Assembly: GCA_021849765.1 (NCBI GenBank)
Contig: JAJZSM010000068.1
Span: 1-7,442 of the forward strand
Origin: Actinomycetes bacterium
GTDB lineage: Bacteria > Actinomycetota > Acidimicrobiia > Acidimicrobiales > RAAP-2
Direction: 5' to 3'
DNA: 7,442 bases
Under the pieces are notes generated by a model. It ran no database searches, had not been told where the DNA came from, and saw only the letters and a program-made list of their open reading frames with translations. The position numbers and the translations under genes were made by a program. This document shows, piece by piece, positions 5,389-7,442 of this stretch. Numbering within the stretch: the first letter of the stretch is position 1; the number at the start of each line of letters is the position of its first letter.

Positions 5389-6117
5389 GTGTCGAAATTC
5401 CGCAAGGCCGAGTCCGGGATGACCCTGGCCGAGCACCTCGCCGAGGCCCGGCGGCGCTTCTTGATCTCGTCGGCATCGATCATCGTGCTCGGCATCGCGG
5501 CGTTCATGCTCTACTCGCCGATCCTGCGCATCCTCCAGCAGCCCTACTGCCACGCAGAGCCCGGCCATTGCCTCTTTCTCGTGACGAACCCACTCGACGG
5601 ACTGACCCTGCGCATCAAGATCGCCTTCTTCGGGGGACTGCTGTTCGCCTCGCCCATCGTCTTTTGGCACGTCTGGCGATTCATCACGCCGGGCCTGAAG
5701 GCCGCCGAGCGGCGATACGCGGTGCCCTTCGTCTCGGCGTCCTTCGCCTTCTTCGCCGCCGGCGTGGTCGTCGCCTACTTCAGTTTCGGCCACGCGATCA
5801 AGTTCCTCCAGTCGATTGGCGGCAGCACGCTGGTCTCGTACTACAACCCAAACCAGTACCTCAGTCTCTTCGTGATGATGATGTTCATCTTTGGGGTGAC
5901 CTTCGAATTCCCCGTGGTGCTCGTCGCACTCGAGCTCGCGCGCATCGTGACGCCGCGTCAGCTGCTGCACTCGTGGCGCTACGCACTCATCGCGATCACC
6001 ATCGCGGCGGCGGTCTTCACCCCAAGCGGCGACCCCCTGTCGATGCTCGCCCTCGCGGTGCCGCTCACCGCCTTCTACTTCCTCGCCATCGGGGTCGGCA
6101 AGATGCTGCGTCGGTGA
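5389..6117 (+). CDS. tatC: Sec-independent translocase subunit TatC
   Basis: TatC is the polytopic receptor of the Tat translocase that recognises the twin-arginine signal peptide together with TatB. The protein is 242 residues with six predicted membrane segments. Conserved motifs are MTLAEHLAEARRRF (11-24; Glu19 matches E. coli Glu15), QPYC (51-54), TNPLDGLTLRIK (66-77), WRFITPGLKAAERR (96-109; Glu107 matches Glu103), FGVTFEFP (168-175; Glu173 matches Glu170) and FTPSGDPLSM (210-219). It is near the shorter end of the family and lacks the long C-terminal tail of the mycobacterial protein (recalled). GTG at 5389 has no Shine-Dalgarno. ATG at 5419 (codon 11) sits right at the family core and is a reasonable alternative start. 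The stop overlaps the helY start by GTGA, so the two are probably co-translated. Confidence 0.96.
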   Translation: MSKFRKAESGMTLAEHLAEARRRFLISSASIIVLGIAAFMLYSPILRILQQPYCHAEPGHCLFLVTNPLDGLTLRIKIAFFGGLLFASPIVFWHVWRFITPGLKAAERRYAVPFVSASFAFFAAGVVVAYFSFGHAIKFLQSIGGSTLVSYYNPNQYLSLFVMMMFIFGVTFEFPVVLVALELARIVTPRQLLHSWRYALIAITIAAAVFTPSGDPLSMLALAVPLTAFYFLAIGVGKMLRR

Positions 6118-7442
6118 AGCGCGACCTGCGAGCCACCTTCGTCGACGAGCTCGGCTTCGGCCTTGACGACTTCCAGCACGCGGCGCTCGACGCCGTCGAC
6201 CGGGGCGTGAACGTCCTCGTCAGCGCCCCGACCGGTTCAGGTAAGACGATCATCGCCACCTACGCGATCACCCGCACGACCAACGGGGCGCGTCGGGCCT
6301 TCTACACGACACCCCTGAAGGCCCTCTCGAATCAGAAGTATCACGAGCTCGTCGACCGTTTCGGCGCCGATCGGGTCGGCCTGCTCACCGGCGACACGTC
6401 GATCAATCGCGGCGCCGAGATCGTCGTGATGACCACCGAGGTGCTGCGCAACATGCTGCTCACCGATTCGGGCCAGCTGCGCTCACTCGGACTGGTCGTG
6501 CTCGATGAGGTCCACTACCTCCAAGACCCCTATCGCGGGGGCGTCTGGGAGGAGGTGCTCATCCTCACGCCTCCGTCGATCCAGTTCGTCGCGCTCTCGG
6601 CGACCGTCGGCAACGCGACCTTCCTTGGGGAGTGGCTGACCGAGGTCCGCGGTCACACCGAGGTCATTATCGAGAAGGAACGGCCGATCACCCTGCACAA
6701 TCACGTGGCCGTCGTACGCCGGGGCCAGACGACCGCCGAAGTCGAGGACCTGCTCGTCGAGGGTCACCTCGCCGACGGGGCTCGGCGCATCGACAACCTG
6801 ATGAAGGCGTCGCGCAAGTTCCGCCCGGGGCCCAAGTGGCACGGTCCGCGCTCCTCGGCGCCGCCGCCGCCCTTTCGGACCCCGCGGCGAAGCGAGCTGC
6901 TCAACGCGTTGGAGGCGAACGACCTACTGCCCGCCATCGTCTTCATCTTCTCGCGCGCGGCCTGTGACGACGCCGTCGCCCAGTGCCGTCGTGACGGACT
7001 ACGCTTTACCACGAGCGACGAGCGCGCCGAGATCGAGCGAATCGCTGAGCTTCGCCTCTCGAGCTTCACCGACGACGACCTGCGCGCCCTCGAGTACGCC
7101 GACTTCCTCGAGGGGCTGATCCGTGGCCTGGCCGCCCACCACGCGGGCATGGTCCCGGCCTTTCGCGAGATCGTCGAGGCCTGCTTCGAGCGCAATCTGC
7201 TCGGCGCGGTGTTCGCGACCGAAACGCTCGCGCTCGGGGTGAACATGCCCGCGCGCTCGGTCGCTCTCGAACGCTTCACCAAGTACTCCGACGCGGGCCG
7301 TCAGTTCCTCACGAGCGCCGAGTACTCCCAGATGACCGGTCGAGCCGGGCGTCGAGGACTTGACGACGAGGGTCACGCCATCGTCTGCTTCAGCCCCGAC
7401 ATCGCGCTGTCAGACGTCGGACGCGTCGCACTGGCCACACCG
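6114..7442 (+). CDS. helY: Ski2/Mtr4-like DExH-box helicase HelY, 5' part
   Basis: This is a superfamily 2 ATP-dependent RNA helicase of the Ski2/Mtr4 type, thought to act in RNA processing or decay. The frame is open from GTG 6114 to the window end and gives 443 residues of a protein that is about 900 in M. tuberculosis (recalled). Motifs in order are the Q-type LDDFQ (17-21), Walker A APTGSGKT (38-45), TTPLKALSNQK (65-75, Ia), TGDTSIN (92-98), TTEVLRNMLL (107-116), DEVH (131-134, II), LSATVGNA (161-168, III), IVFIFSRAACD (275-285, IV), LAAHHAGMVP (339-348), FATETLALGVNMPAR (367-381, V) and QMTGRAGRRG (406-415, VI). The stretch about 203-262 between motifs III and IV is a basic, Pro-rich insert, as in HelY. 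GTG 6114 overlaps the tatC stop and leaves the normal short distance to LDDFQ. The gene order tatC-helY matches Mycobacterium. Confidence 0.95.
   Translation, partial: MKRDLRATFVDELGFGLDDFQHAALDAVDRGVNVLVSAPTGSGKTIIATYAITRTTNGARRAFYTTPLKALSNQKYHELVDRFGADRVGLLTGDTSINRGAEIVVMTTEVLRNMLLTDSGQLRSLGLVVLDEVHYLQDPYRGGVWEEVLILTPPSIQFVALSATVGNATFLGEWLTEVRGHTEVIIEKERPITLHNHVAVVRRGQTTAEVEDLLVEGHLADGARRIDNLMKASRKFRPGPKWHGPRSSAPPPPFRTPRRSELLNALEANDLLPAIVFIFSRAACDDAVAQCRRDGLRFTTSDERAEIERIAELRLSSFTDDDLRALEYADFLEGLIRGLAAHHAGMVPAFREIVEACFERNLLGAVFATETLALGVNMPARSVALERFTKYSDAGRQFLTSAEYSQMTGRAGRRGLDDEGHAIVCFSPDIALSDVGRVALATP

Noticed and set aside
4918..5970. Long open frame on the - strand (350 codons) across tatA and tatC
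   Set aside because: It is antisense to two well-supported genes, and its translation is rich in His, Glu, Arg and Asp without any family pattern, as expected for the complement of high-GC coding DNA.
1..7442. CRISPR array, tRNA/rRNA gene, insertion sequence or prophage
   Set aside because: No periodic repeats, tRNA-like cloverleaf, transposase motifs or terminal inverted repeats were seen; coding genes fill the window.

Overview
This is a high-GC (by eye roughly two thirds G+C), densely coding stretch with every gene on the + strand. It carries the Pup-proteasome gene set followed by a protein-export and RNA-helicase block. A dop-pup-prcB-prcA-pafA set next to tatA-tatC-helY is characteristic of Actinobacteria (Actinomycetota). 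Compared with Mycobacterium (gene order from memory), pafA sits directly behind prcA, and a type I signal peptidase gene occupies the place where pafB-pafC lie there. Together with the divergence of the proteins, this suggests a deep actinobacterial branch such as Acidimicrobiia. That placement is an inference and has not been tested.

Layout: (1) 1-4273, proteasome block: 3' part of dop (cut by the window edge), pup, prcB, prcA, pafA. The gaps are 10, 0, -4 and 4 nt, which points to one translationally coupled operon. (2) 4274-6117, export block: lepB (GTG start), a tatA/tatB-type gene (GTG start at 4954), and tatC. (3) 6114-7442, the N-terminal 443 residues of a Ski2/Mtr4-like DExH helicase (HelY), overlapping tatC by GTGA and running off the window. 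No stretch longer than 32 nt lacks a gene. No RNA gene, mobile element, CRISPR array or convincing terminator was seen.

How the parts work together: PafA ligates the C-terminal glutamate of Pup to substrate lysines. Pup here already ends in Gly-Gly-Glu, so Dop is not needed to deamidate it and probably acts only as depupylase. PrcA (alpha) and PrcB (beta, Thr protease) form the 20S core. The ATPase Mpa/ARC that feeds it is not in the window and may lie upstream of dop. TatA/B and TatC form the twin-arginine translocase, and LepB can remove signal peptides from exported proteins. HelY is an RNA helicase whose link to the others is known only as conserved gene order.

Regulatory observations: the Shine-Dalgarno of prcB is built from the codons of the Pup C-terminus. 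Both lepB and tatA start at GTG codons placed exactly 6 nt after a TANNNT -10 hexamer, the geometry of leaderless transcripts. The tatA -10 box (TACAAT) lies in the loop of a C6/G5 inverted repeat. Nothing in the window is a clearly new system. The notable points are the GGE-type Pup, the lepB-for-pafBC arrangement and these start-site signals.
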